Shown in pieces: positions 1 to 12,200 of a stretch of DNA of 64,000 nt. The notes under the pieces were generated by a model. It was not told where the DNA came from. It did no database searches and was given only the letters and a program-made list of their open reading frames with translations. The position numbers and the translations under genes were made by a program. Origin of the DNA: Clostridia bacterium (GTDB lineage Bacteria; Bacillota; Clostridia; Oscillospirales; CAG-272); contig JAFTXX010000016.1 of NCBI GenBank assembly GCA_017461475.1, forward strand, positions 1-64,000, given 5' to 3'. Position 1 is the first letter of the stretch. Each line of letters begins with the position of its first letter.

Positions 1-58
1 CTCGAAGCTCATATATCTCATTTGAGTATTGACTTATGTGTCTATATTCTCTTGGCAT
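1..58 (-). CDS. Partial IS transposase OrfA-like N-terminus, runs off left edge
   Basis: An ATG on the minus strand at 58 opens a frame that stays open to the window edge and reads MPREYRHISQYSNEIYELR. This resembles the start of the helix-turn-helix OrfA proteins of clostridial IS3-like elements, which begin MPRKYR and continue with a basic helix. A GGGGGA ribosome-binding site lies 6 bases upstream, inside the hairpin at 66-102. Only 19 codons are visible, so the family call is an inference from the N-terminal pattern and could be wrong. Confidence 0.45.
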   Translation of the reverse strand, partial: MPREYRHISQYSNEIYELR

Positions 59-65
59 AAAAATT

Positions 66-102
66 CCCCCTATGGTAGTTTCTTTTATTCTACCATAGGG
101 GG
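66..102. terminator. Hairpin with 13-bp perfect stem; terminator and possible RBS-sequestering structure
   Basis: CCCCCTATGGTAG (66-78) pairs perfectly with CTACCATAGGGGG (90-102) across an 11-base loop. On the plus strand it is followed by GTGC and a run of seven T, so it can end rightward transcription coming from outside. On the minus strand the G-rich arm holds the likely ribosome-binding site of the transposase start at 58, so read-through transcripts would mask it. Leftward transcripts of the GH43 gene would also cross it. Confidence 0.6.
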
Positions 103-186
103 TGCTTTTTTTCTATTGTCCGTTTTTAACGGACTTGTTCATTTACGAACAAGTGCTGTTTTCTGATTATGCCGAAATCAAAGCAA

Positions 187-3100
187 CTACTTCACAAGAG
201 TTGCAGTATTGGTTGCCGCATCCCATGCGATATTATCGTTGGAAACGCCGAGAGCGTTTGCAATAGCACGTACCGGTAAGTATGTGCGGTTGCTTTCGAT
301 AATTGCAGGAGAGTCAAGTGCAACAGTTTCGCCGTTAACAGTCATTGTAGGAGCATCAATTGTAACAACAATAGTAGTTGTTTCATTAGTAAGTGTTGCG
401 GTTCTCGTTGCAGCATCCCACTTGATGCCGTCATTTGAAACTCCGAATGCATTTGCAAGGAAACGCACGGGAAGCATTGTGCGATTATTGCGGTTTATGG
501 GAGCCGCATCAAGAGTCTGTGCCACACCGTTGATATAAGCGGTAGTCGAACCGATGGTGAGTTTAACGGTGGTAGAAGATTTTGCATCTATGCTACTAAA
601 GCCGCTGATTCTCTTGCCTATCGGAAGAGGATTGAGATCCATCTCATATACGGTGGCAAGAGGTGCAGCAATACCGGTACCGTTTCCGATGATAACACCG
701 TTTTTATCTGCCTTAACAGGTTCGCAAATTGCATATCTGTCTCCGTCGGCCTTAGTTCCCTTATACGCATGATAGCATATCCATGTCTGTCCGGAAGTGT
801 CTGTAACAAAAGAGCCATGGCCTGTGCCGCAAAGCTCATTTGACTTGTACAGAACAGATGTAGGATTCTTCTGCCAATTAGCAGCATCAAGCGGATCGCC
901 ACCGAGGTATTTCATGTAGCCAATCTGATATTCGGTAGTCCATACACCGCTTCCTGTATAGGTAAGAAATACGGTTCCGTCATCGCCGTAGAGAGCAGTT
1001 GCACCCTCTACAACCGCAGGATATGCCTTTTTGCCTGTAGCATTGGGGTTGTATGCATAACCGTGCTTTTCCCAATCGTATTCGGGCACGCAGATTACAG
1101 ATGCCTGACCTTTAAGTGTCCAAGGGTTCTCCATCTCCATAATGTTGATGGTCTGGTGGAAGTCTGCGGTTTCTCTGCCGACCTCAGAAACGAACAAAGC
1201 ATATACCTTGCCGTCAATACGTATGCTCGACTGACCTGCTCCCCACCAGTTTTCGTAGTCCTTAACATCGGGAGCCGTAACACGCTGAGGCACATTAACC
1301 TCGCCTGTTACAGGGTTGCCCCAACGTCCCATAAGGTTGTCGCCGTCAAGGCACTTGATTACATACATACGGCGTGTTGCATTTTCCTCGCCATCCTCAG
1401 GTGAGCCGATGTAGCAATACCAGCCGCCGTTACCAGCACCGACCTCTTCATCGGTGTAATGATGAATTTCTGCCGACCAATTGCTCTTAATATCGGAGCT
1501 GTACACTTTCTCATATGGTGCATATTTGAGGTCGCCTATGTTCGCTGCCTTACAAATGGTAATTCCGTTTGCGGCTGAGCCGGTAAGATAATAGTATCCG
1601 TCGTGATAGAAAACAAATGGGTCGCTCTTTTCCTTAAGGGGGTTAGTGAAGGTTGTTTTTCCTGTAACAGGTGCATCAAGGTTGACACCCGACACATTCA
1701 GCGATGATGTCATTCCGTTTACACGACCATCGGGACCGATAAGTTCGGTAAGATGAGCAAAATCGCCACCGTTTATAGTAACATCAAAACTTCCGCTATA
1801 TGTGCCGACATACTGAGATACGGTTCTCTGTGCAAAGGTGATATATCCGTAGAATGTGCCGCCACTTATTGTAAGTGAAACGTTACTGTCAAGATAGTGC
1901 TCTGCCTTGCCGAGTGTTGAAGCGTAGATACCGGAATAGAATGTGCCGCCGTTAATTGTGACATTGATATCACCGCCGTGCGATGCTGAGCTTCCGAGAA
2001 CGAATTGCTCAACATATTCACCGCCATTAATCGTAAGATTAACCGTAGCATCTTTGCTGCCATCTGCGGCAGTACCGCCTCTTACCTTCTGCCATATGCC
2101 GCTGTTGATAGTAAGGTTGGTTGAAGTGCCGTCAAGCGCCTTCTGATGTCCGCCCATTACGGAAATGTAGGTGCCGGAATCCGCATGAGCTTCACATATG
2201 ATATTATCGCCCAAGATAAGTTCATGGCAATTTGCGTAAATACTGCGGTAGTTGCCGTTTGATTTAATAGTGATATCCTTAAACTCGGTATCGCCGCCGC
2301 AGTAGAAGTTTGCCGCAAAGATAAACTTTGCATCGTTTGTCTTTGCGTAGTCTACACCGTCATAAACAGAGGTGAAAGTGATCTTGCCATTATTTGTAGA
2401 GGTGTTGAACGCACTTGAAATCGTAAAAGGAGCAGAGATTACGATTGTACCACCGCTCTCACCGATAGCCGCATATGCCGCATCAAGCGAGGATGCAGGT
2501 GAGCTTACACTTGCACCGCTTCCCTCTCCGCCATCGGCAAGGAAGAATACCTTTTCACCAGCCTCGGTAAAGAGTGCCGCCGCACTACCAAGACTGTCGG
2601 AAGTGAAGAGCTGCTCGTTCATGGTAAGGCTGCCGCTTGCGTTATTGCCGCTAACTTCATATGCCTTAACCTCTCCGCCCATAAGGGTGTAGGAAAGAGT
2701 CTTTGCTACGTTATTGAATACAACCTTTTCTATATTACCGCCGCTGACAGTAAGTTTGAAGTCATTAATGGTTGTATCGGTTGACTTAATGGTGCCAACC
2801 TTGCCGCTATGAATCTCAACACTTGCACTGTTATTGCCACCGACAATGTTTGTAACGGTTGCACCGCTTACAACAACCTTGCCTGCATTTGTTACAGATT
2901 CAACTGTTCCGCTTGCAAGTGTTGCATTGCCGATTATGTTTACAGTTGCTTTTGCATTAGCGGTAGTTGTAAACATACCGTTTTCAGCATTGAAAGTACC
3001 GTTTACTTTGATAGCGTCGAATACAGTTTCACCCAAAAGTGTATATGTACCTTTTACTTCAATCGAAGCATCGTTATCTTTGCCTGTCACGGTAACCGCA

Positions 3101-4293
3101 TTTGCATGTGCGATTTCTGTAAAGTTATCAAGTGTGAGTTTACCGATAACGGTTACAACTGCCTTGTTCTCTGCCGCGGTTTTAAGTGCATTTTCAAATG
3201 AAGCAGGATCATTTTCAGAAAGTCCTTTACCGTTTGCACCAGCCTTAACAAAGAGAACTGCATTATTCTTCTTTACATCAAAGCCACTGAATGATTCTAT
3301 CTCTGCAATCGTGTAGTAATTTGCATCATATACGAGTGTTTTAGTTGACTTTGCATCCTTTTTGAGGGTGGTGATCTCTGCACTTGCGTAGGAAACACTC
3401 ATGCTGCCTACCTTTGTACCGAGGAGGTTTACAGTTGCATTCCCGACAACGTTATTTACATTAAGCGAAGTAATTTCACCGCCTGTAAGGGTAACAGTTG
3501 CATCGCCATTAAGACGTCTTGTAACGTCACCGCCAACGCTGAAATTGTTTATCTTACCGCCGCTCATTGTGATAACTGCGGACTGGCTATAGTGCGATGC
3601 TGCAGAAGCTCCAAGGAGATTTGAAATCTCGCCGCCCTGAATGTCGATATAATGTGTACCTGTAAGAGTGAGTGCTTCTTCTCCTGAGGGTTTCTGACGG
3701 CAACCGCCGATGACATAGAAAAACGAACCGCTTTTTACAGTTATATGGGAATCCATATCGGAGATCGCGTCTCCCTTAGGGCTCTGCCATCCGCCTACAA
3801 TATAAACGGCGCTTGCATCGCCGTCAAGTCGCTTTGTGACAACATTATCACCAAAGGTGACATGATTGTACTGTGCCACACAGTTGAGCGATTTTGTATA
3901 CTCGATTGTGATGTTTTCAAATGTGGTGTCGCCTCTTAAAACATAGCGGAGCGACGTACCAAAAACAAGCTTTGCGCCGTTGGTTGCACCAAAATCCGTA
4001 GTGCCGTCATTCGCTGTGATTACAAAAGGTACGGTATGCTCAATTTCGCCTACACTCTTGGGGCATGCATACTCGTTTGTGATAACGATATATGCTTTAT
4101 CAGCACCTGACTTTTCTGCCAAGTTACATGCTCTTGTAAATGTCTTTAACGCATTATCTGCATCATATCCGGAGGCATGGTCATCTCCGGTTTCAGAGTT
4201 GATATAGAAATACTCTACACTTTCTGCCGATGCTGCTACTGTTAAAACGGTAAAAAGCATTACAGAAAGTAATAAAACTATTAGTTTTTTCAT
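187..4293 (-). CDS. Secreted multidomain GH43-like glycosidase with copper-amine-oxidase-type C-terminal repeats
   Basis: The 1368-residue protein begins with a signal peptide (MKKLIVLLLSVMLFTVL...ASA). The start at 4293 is preferred because AAAGG lies 8 bases upstream; an in-frame ATG 18 bases earlier overlaps that site. Residues about 30-880 are Gly/Thr/Val-rich and built of three related beta-helix-like modules starting near 35, 355 and 585. Residues about 890-1230 resemble GH43: the opening KSDPFVFYHDGYYYLTG would carry the catalytic base Asp, and TGHGSFVTDTSGQTW is a typical late strand. The last ~115 residues are two copper amine oxidase N-domain-like repeats (NRTMLPVRFLANAFGV and NRTYLPVRAIANALGV), often used as surface modules. 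Last gene of a leftward operon, 14 bases after the GtaA-like gene. GH43 members act on arabinan, xylan and related glycans; the substrate is not clear from sequence. No dockerin, unlike its operon partner. Confidence 0.8.
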   Translation of the reverse strand: MKKLIVLLLSVMLFTVLTVAASAESVEYFYINSETGDDHASGYDADNALKTFTRACNLAEKSGADKAYIVITNEYACPKSVGEIEHTVPFVITANDGTTDFGATNGAKLVFGTSLRYVLRGDTTFENITIEYTKSLNCVAQYNHVTFGDNVVTKRLDGDASAVYIVGGWQSPKGDAISDMDSHITVKSGSFFYVIGGCRQKPSGEEALTLTGTHYIDIQGGEISNLLGASAASHYSQSAVITMSGGKINNFSVGGDVTRRLNGDATVTLTGGEITSLNVNNVVGNATVNLLGTKVGSMSVSYASAEITTLKKDAKSTKTLVYDANYYTIAEIESFSGFDVKKNNAVLFVKAGANGKGLSENDPASFENALKTAAENKAVVTVIGKLTLDNFTEIAHANAVTVTGKDNDASIEVKGTYTLLGETVFDAIKVNGTFNAENGMFTTTANAKATVNIIGNATLASGTVESVTNAGKVVVSGATVTNIVGGNNSASVEIHSGKVGTIKSTDTTINDFKLTVSGGNIEKVVFNNVAKTLSYTLMGGEVKAYEVSGNNASGSLTMNEQLFTSDSLGSAAALFTEAGEKVFFLADGGEGSGASVSSPASSLDAAYAAIGESGGTIVISAPFTISSAFNTSTNNGKITFTSVYDGVDYAKTNDAKFIFAANFYCGGDTEFKDITIKSNGNYRSIYANCHELILGDNIICEAHADSGTYISVMGGHQKALDGTSTNLTINSGIWQKVRGGTAADGSKDATVNLTINGGEYVEQFVLGSSASHGGDINVTINGGTFYSGIYASTLGKAEHYLDSNVSLTISGGTFYGYITFAQRTVSQYVGTYSGSFDVTINGGDFAHLTELIGPDGRVNGMTSSLNVSGVNLDAPVTGKTTFTNPLKEKSDPFVFYHDGYYYLTGSAANGITICKAANIGDLKYAPYEKVYSSDIKSNWSAEIHHYTDEEVGAGNGGWYCYIGSPEDGEENATRRMYVIKCLDGDNLMGRWGNPVTGEVNVPQRVTAPDVKDYENWWGAGQSSIRIDGKVYALFVSEVGRETADFHQTINIMEMENPWTLKGQASVICVPEYDWEKHGYAYNPNATGKKAYPAVVEGATALYGDDGTVFLTYTGSGVWTTEYQIGYMKYLGGDPLDAANWQKNPTSVLYKSNELCGTGHGSFVTDTSGQTWICYHAYKGTKADGDRYAICEPVKADKNGVIIGNGTGIAAPLATVYEMDLNPLPIGKRISGFSSIDAKSSTTVKLTIGSTTAYINGVAQTLDAAPINRNNRTMLPVRFLANAFGVSNDGIKWDAATRTATLTNETTTIVVTIDAPTMTVNGETVALDSPAIIESNRTYLPVRAIANALGVSNDNIAWDAATNTATLVK

Positions 4294-4307
4294 ATAATCA
4301 TCCTTTC

Positions 4308-6209
4308 TCAATTAAACAACAGTTTAAGGAACAGACCGCCTTGAACCGAACGGTGTTTGAATCCGCGCATAAGTGCCGTGTCGGCATAGTACCAGTCAGT
4401 CATTGGCATACGTGAACCTTGCCGCATGGTGCTGTAAGCTTTATGCATCAAATCCGTGAAGAAGCAGAAATCCTCTTTGTCGCCGAAGCAGGATACCCAG
4501 TGCGACCAGTCGGACTTTGTGTACATCTCACGGCTATCAAGCGGCACACCAAAGGTCTGCGCTTCCTTGTAGTAACGTGCAGTTTCTCCCTTGTAGAAGC
4601 TTTCGGGGAAAAGATTTGTACCCCAGAGTTTGTCCCAAATAGCGTTATATTTCAAGCTGAAAGTATCGGGGCGGTCAAACGCAAGTCGGAAGCTGCCGTC
4701 TGCGTTTGCGGCACGTTCAACAAAGGAGTCTGCATATTTTTTCGCAGTCTGCATCATCTCTTCTGCATCTTCAACTCGTCCAAGTGCCTTGAGAATCTTT
4801 GCATAGCCTGTAATTCCCATTATTGCTTTGAGCGTAAGGTTGCAGTTATGTGCTAAATGACCTGCAAAGTCATCGGTGCAAAGCTGATTTTCGGGATCTT
4901 CGCCATACTTGATAAGATATTTGCTCCACTGCTCGATAAGGTCAATGTTCTCTTTAGCAATAGTGTAGTCATTTTCGGCTTCACCAAGTGCCGCAAATAA
5001 AACGAGCATATTGCCGCACTCCTCAACGGGCATCTGGAAATGGATACATCTATCTCCACGATTCATTCCATAAACCTGACCGTTTACAAGCGGATACTGT
5101 CCTACGTCATGCGGAGCAAAGTCAAACTTCCATGTATCGGTGCGTGCATAGCGAAGTACAGGACGAAGCATTGCCTTTAGGAGTTCGGGATTATACTTAA
5201 GATACATCGGTGCACTGGGGTATGTAACGTCTACCGTTGCGGCACAACCGTTGGAAGCGCACTCCTTGGAAATATAGAGGTTGTTGCCGTCTTCATCCAC
5301 AACAAGCTTATGTGCCGCCATTACCTGACGGTATGCAAGCTGCAAAAGGTCGGCATAGTTTTCACTACCCTTTTCAATAGCTTCCGCACGCATTCTATCT
5401 GAAAAAACATTACACTTTGCAAGGAGAGTGTCATATTCCGAAAGTGCTTCATCAATAGCATCTGTGATGGTTTTACCGTCCTTCTTCCAGTATGCTTTAA
5501 GCGGCTTACCGAAGTACATGATGCTGTCAATATCATCGTATGCAAGTGCAAACAATGCTTCATTATTCATTTCAGTTTCGGCATATACGCAGTAGAGGTC
5601 TTTCTGAACGCAGTTGCCGACCTTTGCTTTGCCTTTTGCCGCAAGATAGAGATAGCCCCAATCAATTCTCACTCCGTCGCCGCTACGCCAGAGTATCTTT
5701 TGATTGCCACTGCCAAGACGAACACAATCGCCCTCTTTAAGTGACAGGTTTTCCGACCATACACGGCTATCGCCTGCTTTGTCCAGAACTAAGTCCTCGC
5801 TGACGGTGATTTTTGCTTTTACACTATGCTCTTTTCCATCAATACTCTCATATGAAAGTTTTAAATAAGTAACAGGACGCGATGCATAATACAGATCCTC
5901 TACAAGCATTGGGCTTGTAAATACCGCTTTGAGCCTTATGGCTTCATTTTCATAATAAACTGTAGTCGAGCAAGCATCTATGTCCATACTCGTCTGCGTT
6001 ATAGGATTGTCTTGAATTCTGGGATTAGGGAAAAGGGATTTTCCAAGAAAACGGTACTCTTCTCCGTCTACCGTTACCATACCCCAAATGTTATTCGGTG
6101 TACCTATCCAATGAACGGGAGTGTTTGCGTTCAATTTATCTTGATTAGACCAAACGGAAAAATATGGGTCTACATTAAAAAGAGGAATAGAAGGTGCGTG
6201 TAATTTCAT
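4308..6209 (-). CDS. GtaA/DUF4965-DUF1793 family protein (glutaminase A-like, possible glycoside-processing enzyme)
   Basis: A 633-residue protein without a signal peptide, so probably cytoplasmic. The N-terminal third is beta-rich (DPYFSVWSNQDKLN at the start), typical of the DUF4964/DUF5127 part of this family. The C-terminal half is the six-hairpin GtaA domain, with HDVGQYPLVNGQVYG near residue 366 and DDFAGHLAHNCNLTLK near 445. The family is named after a fungal glutaminase, but bacterial members usually sit in carbohydrate loci, so a sugar substrate is at least as likely. AAAGG lies 6 bases before the ATG. It lies between the dockerin GH2 gene and the GH43 gene in one leftward operon; a hairpin just upstream may lower its expression relative to the first gene. 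Confidence 0.75.
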   Translation of the reverse strand: MKLHAPSIPLFNVDPYFSVWSNQDKLNANTPVHWIGTPNNIWGMVTVDGEEYRFLGKSLFPNPRIQDNPITQTSMDIDACSTTVYYENEAIRLKAVFTSPMLVEDLYYASRPVTYLKLSYESIDGKEHSVKAKITVSEDLVLDKAGDSRVWSENLSLKEGDCVRLGSGNQKILWRSGDGVRIDWGYLYLAAKGKAKVGNCVQKDLYCVYAETEMNNEALFALAYDDIDSIMYFGKPLKAYWKKDGKTITDAIDEALSEYDTLLAKCNVFSDRMRAEAIEKGSENYADLLQLAYRQVMAAHKLVVDEDGNNLYISKECASNGCAATVDVTYPSAPMYLKYNPELLKAMLRPVLRYARTDTWKFDFAPHDVGQYPLVNGQVYGMNRGDRCIHFQMPVEECGNMLVLFAALGEAENDYTIAKENIDLIEQWSKYLIKYGEDPENQLCTDDFAGHLAHNCNLTLKAIMGITGYAKILKALGRVEDAEEMMQTAKKYADSFVERAANADGSFRLAFDRPDTFSLKYNAIWDKLWGTNLFPESFYKGETARYYKEAQTFGVPLDSREMYTKSDWSHWVSCFGDKEDFCFFTDLMHKAYSTMRQGSRMPMTDWYYADTALMRGFKHRSVQGGLFLKLLFN

Positions 6210-6239
6210 AATAATGCCTTTCTTTTTTCTGTCAAAAAT

Positions 6240-6267
6240 AACATCGCCGCTTTAAGGCGACGATGTT
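6240..6267 (-). terminator. Intercistronic hairpin after the dockerin GH2 gene
   Basis: Read on the minus strand, AACATCGTCGC pairs with GCGGCGATGTT (11 bp, one G-U) and is followed by ATTTTTG. The tail is short, so it may act as a leaky terminator or RNA-stabilising element between the first and second gene of the operon. Confidence 0.55.
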
Positions 6268-6278
6268 ATTACTTAAGA

Positions 6279-9200
6279 TTACTTTGTCACAAGTTTCATA
6301 ACTTTGAGTACATCGATAAGACTGATTTTGCCGTCGCCATTCAGGTCACCATTCTCAATCGACTGCTTGTTTACTACTATACGAATAAGCATTAGGACAT
6401 CTTTTATTGTAGTGCTTCTGTCACCGTCAATATCACCGGGAACATCTCCTTCAAGCATAGGAATCTCTTCCTGCGCTACAAGAATTTCGCCACAGACAGA
6501 ACACTTTTTGCCCTCTGTATATCCAACTGAAGTATATGTAGGCTCAACTGCGGGGATAATTTCCTCTGTATGTACATGGAATGTCTTAAGTTCGGGTCCT
6601 TTTGAAGTAAACACCCAGTAATCAGTTGTAAAACCTACGAAGGTTTCTGCACTTGCATAAATATCCGTAGTTACCTTGGTTTCGTTTACTGAATATGAAT
6701 AGGTTTCTCCTATGTCGAGATAATAGCAGGTTTCGGGAGTAATAGTGCCGCTGACCTTATGATATGTGCCTGCAATAGCTCCGACAAGCAAGCCGTCAGC
6801 GGAGGAAACAGAACCAGCATTATACATATTCTTGATCTCGTAGGTAGCTGTCGCCGTGAAGTCGTTACCGACACCAATTATACCGCCACAGTAAGCATTT
6901 CCTGTTATGGAGGAATAAACCGTACCCATATTCATACAGTTATAAAAGCCGCCAACCTTATCGATGTATGAGCGGAAGTAACCTACAATACCGCCGTTGT
7001 ATTTTGCCTTTGAAGTAATGTTTCCTTGGTTATAAAGGTTTTCAAACACATAACTGCTTGTGTCGCCGGAATTGAAACTAAAGAGACCTACAATACCACC
7101 GGTATAGTTGGCGCTTGTTGTTTCAATATTACCATAGTTTGCAGAATCTGTAAACTTATGTGCAACGCCCGTATTGCCGGCTCCTGTTTCAAAACGGCCA
7201 ACTAATCCGCCTACCATCTGTGCGCCGGTAATATTTCCTTTATTAATGCAAGCATCAAATACAAAATTCTTTGCAGCAAGTGTGCTCTTTGCAAAACCTA
7301 CAAAACCGCCCACGCGTGCACCGCTTCCGGTAACTCTTACTTCATTTGTGGAATTTGTAATAGCAAGAGACGCGTCAACATTTTCGGGAGCATGTCCAAC
7401 AAAGCCACCTACGTTATTAGTACCGCTTACAACAACCTTGTTAACGCAGCCATCAATAACAGCATCGCCGACAGTCTTGCCTATAAAACCGCCTGCGTTA
7501 TCGCCTGTCGAGGTAAGCGTTCCTTCAAGAGTTAGATTTTTAATAGTGCAATCACCCGCAACGCCAAAGAAGCCGACATTGCCTGCACCGCTAAGGGTTA
7601 AGCCCTTAATGGTATTTCCGTTACCGTTAATTGTGCCTGTAAAGGGAGTGGTATCATTACCGATAGGTGTTTGTGCAAGTCCTGTAAGGTCAATGGTTTC
7701 TGTAAGCTCATACTTTTCGCCCCAAGCATCTGGGTCATTCATAAGTGCAATGAGTTTCTCTGCAGTATCTATTTTGATTGCTGGAGTTTCGTAGCTCTCC
7801 TCATAAGTTTCGGGAGCTACAGTCAAGTCTTCGCCTGTTGTGATTACTGCATTTGAAGTGTAAGCAGTATCAAGGTACATATCAATTACAGGAACGGGAT
7901 TATTATCCGCATAAACCTGGTAATGTGTATCAAATACACGCACAGATACTATATGCTCGCCATCACCAACAGTAGTTTTAACATCGCCTAAAGAAAGAAC
8001 GCCGTCGCTAAGCGAAACAGTGACTGCACCACCGCGGAGTGAGATGCTGTCGCCATCTGAAAGTGTGGCACCTACGCGATAATTGCTGCTTTCAGGATTA
8101 TTCTCGTCAAGTTCTGTGGGATTGAGAATAACAGTAGGCTTTAATGCATAGCGTCCCTGATCGTCATTGTAAAGACGAATGCCGTTTTGGTTTTCTGCAT
8201 CTGTTTCAACCGAATACGTTACTTTTATAGTACCGTCGGAGGTGATTGCACTGCGAACAGCATCGATCTTGTCAGCAGTAACAACTATGTCAACAAGATA
8301 ACCGAAGTCCTCGGCTGAGGAGTTTCTTTCTGCCGAATAGTTAAAGGTAAGTGTTCCTCTTACATCGCGGGGATTATCGGGGATATACACAGTATCAATC
8401 TCAATGCCGTTAATATAAACGGTCATATCCGACGGACGCTCACCGCCTACTACTGTCTGTGACGTAGAAGCATTTGAAACACCGTTTGTAATACTATTCT
8501 TCTTTACAGAAGATGCTTCAACCAAAAGGCGAATGGAAGTGAGAGTTGAAATATCAAAAGTTTCGGGCAAAGTATAGGTAAGAGCAAGTTCGCCTGTACC
8601 TTCAAATTCACCGCCGTCGGTTCTGAGAGCAACGGAGTTTTCGCCGATATATCCAACCTTATTCGCAGACTCTCCATCTACAATAACATTGACGAAGTTC
8701 TTTGCAAGCTTTTCGCCGTTTTCTTCAATCCAAACGGTGAAAGTGCCCACACATGTCTTATCGGGAAGCGTAAATGAAATCGTATAATGCTCTGCCGTGT
8801 AGGGAGCGTAGGTTATTTCCTGCTCACCGCCAATACCGGTTGTAAAGTTGTTACCATAAACATCGGTTGCATCAAAACGCCAACGTAAAACTGCATTTTC
8901 GTAAATGTTACCCGACCAGTTGGATGCTATTGCATCTGCGGAGTAAACTGCTCCGGCATTACATACCTTTGCAGGCTCTGCATAAACACCGACGTGGTTT
9001 GGCTGATTGAGGTCTGCTATAGTCATATCTCCGCCAAATGCTATTTCATCGTAGGGGAACAGCTTTTCACGGCGGTCATAAGTCAAAAGGCCGTTGCGCT
9101 CATATTCGATATCGTAAGGCTCGGTATAAACATAGCCGTTGAAACGCTGATTCATACGCATAAGGTCTGTCTGATACTTAAAGCAAAGCGAAACGTCTCT

Positions 9201-12200
9201 GTCACCCGAGGATACTCCTACACCGCCAAATTCGGAATTGAGCAAGGGTTCCTTTTCCTGCGCATAGCCCTCATAGAAATTATGCGTTGAACCTTCATAC
9301 GCATTGTTCGCATATCTTTCAACAATCGTTTTTGCCGCACTATATGTAACAGGATACATATGGTATGTGTTGAGATCGGTAGGCTGAATATGGTCATTAT
9401 GAAGCGGCGACATATCTTCAACCAGAAGGCCACTGTTGTATTCCTTTACCTTATAATAAAGTGATTCTATCCAATCGATTGTTGTAAGTCCGTCAGATGC
9501 AACAGGTGCTGTGTGCGTGATACCCCAAGTTTCGTTAAAAAGCATGATCGCCATTACCGAAGGCTTGTTGTAGTCACGCTTCAAGAGATCCATCAAGGTG
9601 TTCTCATAAAGAACACGTCCGGGGGCTTCTCCGCCCTCTGCAGTTGCATTCATTGCGGTTGCATGTGGCATATCCTGCCATACGAACATGCCAAGTTTGT
9701 CGCACCAGTAATACTGAAGCGGATCTTCAATCTTGAGATGCTTGCGGATCATGTTAAATCCGTACTCTTTCATCTTTGCGATGTCGTATTTAAGCGCCGC
9801 CTCATCGGGTGCAGTATAAATGCCCTCACGCCAGTAGCCCTGATCAAGAAGACCTGCAAGGAATATAGGAGAACCGTTCAAGAAAATGTATTCGTAATCT
9901 CTGCCGTCATATATGTCGGTATATACCTGACGCAGACCGAAGTAAGTGCTTACGCTATCTATCACATTGCCGCTTGCGTCCTTAAGAGTTACCGTACCGT
10001 AGTAAAGGTTAGGCACTCTGTCTGACCAGAGTTTTGCATTTTCGATAACGATAGCAGGAATCTCTATTGCGTTTTCACCTGCCGCAAGTGTAATGCTCTG
10101 CGAATATGTGAACTCGGAGCCTGTAGCAATGTCCGCAGACTTTTCCTCGTCCCAGATTTTGCTTTCAAAATCAAATTCTACAGTCAGATCCTGTGCCGCA
10201 TCAGAGATAACAGACAAATCAAACTGTACGGAGCCATCCTTGTAATTTGAATTTGCATGCGCAAAGTCGAGATAGGTTTCACTTCTGCTTTCAAGATATA
10301 CAGTCTGCCAGATACCCGATGTGTGAGTATATCCGCAGGGCGCATTGTGTCCCTGCTTTCCTATAAGTGCAACATAACTGTCATCACCGTAGGATGCCTT
10401 ATCCTCAACCCAGACAGTAACGGTGTTTTCGCCTGCGCTTACATATTCAGTAATATCTGCTTCAAATGGAGTGTATCCGCCGTCATGACTGCAAACCTCT
10501 GTACCGTTGACATACACAATACACTTTGCATCAACTGCACCGAAATGGATATTTACGCTCTTGCCGTCAGCAAGCCATGCCGAATCAAGAGTAAATTCAC
10601 GGTTGTACCATGCCTGTCCTCTGTAATCAGTTGCTGTAATGCCCGAAAGTGCAGATTCCCAGCCAAAAGGAACATTTATTTTATAATCATATTCTTTTTC
10701 GCCAAGATACCATTTTTCATCGATTCCGACCTCATCAGCATCAAAGGCAAAATCCCACCAGCCGTTGAGATTTATAAAAGTCTCACGCTGCCATGAAGGA
10801 TCGGGGTGCTCAGCACGGCTCTGCTCACCTTCGACTGCAGTTACAACAAAGCTATCATCCGAGTGAGAGAAGATTGCATTATAATGAGGTTTTATATGGT
10901 AGAGTCCAGCAGCCACTCCACTCGGAAGTGCCAATGTTGCAGTATCATCGCTAACAGAAAGTACAGAAAAGTACAAAGGTGTAGATGCAGATGCTCCGTT
11001 ACGGTATACAAGCTCAAACTTTTCTGCATTTCCAAGGTTTTCGCCCTTAATGGTGATATTGCCGCTGACTGTACCCTTGTTCATATCAAGATTTGCGGCA
11101 GAAGCATCTATTTCGGTAATGACAGGAACGCCGCTATCCTCCGGCAGATAGAATGCCGATGCAGGAATAGGAGTTTTTATAACTCTGCTGTCATTTTCCC
11201 AGCGCAGAATAACGTGTGCGCCGCCGGAACATTCCATCCACTCAAATGTAAATTCGTGTGGTACGCCCTCTTCGAGATATATTTCTTCCGAAATCTGTTC
11301 AACATCCCACTGGGTTACCCACCAATCAAGCACCATTTCGCCGTCGATATACATTTTTATACCGTTATCCGAGTAAGAAGAGAAAGTATAATAACCGCTT
11401 TCGGGAGCAACAATGCGTCCTGTCCATCGAGTAGCTACATTATTCACTGCTCCTGCACGTTCTGCAATCAGTTTGCTTGCGTCAGGATAATTGATGTTCT
11501 TTTCGATATAGGTGCTTTTGTACTCGCCGAAGGAAAGGTCATCTTCGTTAAGCAGATAATAATCCGCAACAAGTCCGTTTGCACCAAGCTCAGGGAAATA
11601 CACATCACCAATGGGCTCGTTGGGAGTAATAGGTCCGTCAGGCACAGGAGTTTCGGGAACAGTCGGAGAAGAAAGTTCCTCGGTAGTGAGTGCATAGTCG
11701 TACACCGCTACGTTGTCGAGCTTTGCATCAAGCGACAAGTCGTTCCAATATGTTGCCATACCTATGGTAAGTGTTGTACCGTCCACGGTAAGCATATCCT
11801 TTACAGTTTTAGCATGATCACCACTTGCCACAAGAGTACCGTTAAGATAAATAGAAGCAGCACCGCCATCATTGACATAGGCAATCTGTGCCCACTCGCC
11901 AGCTTTATCAAATGTATAGTTGTTATATATACGTGTCTTTGCGGCATCAACTTCTACAGAATAAATCTCAGAGTTCATACCGTAACTGCTGATAGCAAGC
12001 AGGCCCACAAGGTAATGTCTTGTATCCGTTGCGCTCTTTCCTCGGCTGAGATCAAACCATACCTGATTTCCACCGTCGGTTTCAACGTACATATCCATTA
12101 CAAGTGTAAAACTTTCGGCATTTGTCAGTCCGTCAGTCGGAATTTGAAAACCGCTTGCGTTTGTGTCACGCTTCAATCCCTTGTTGTTAAGTTCAAGGAC

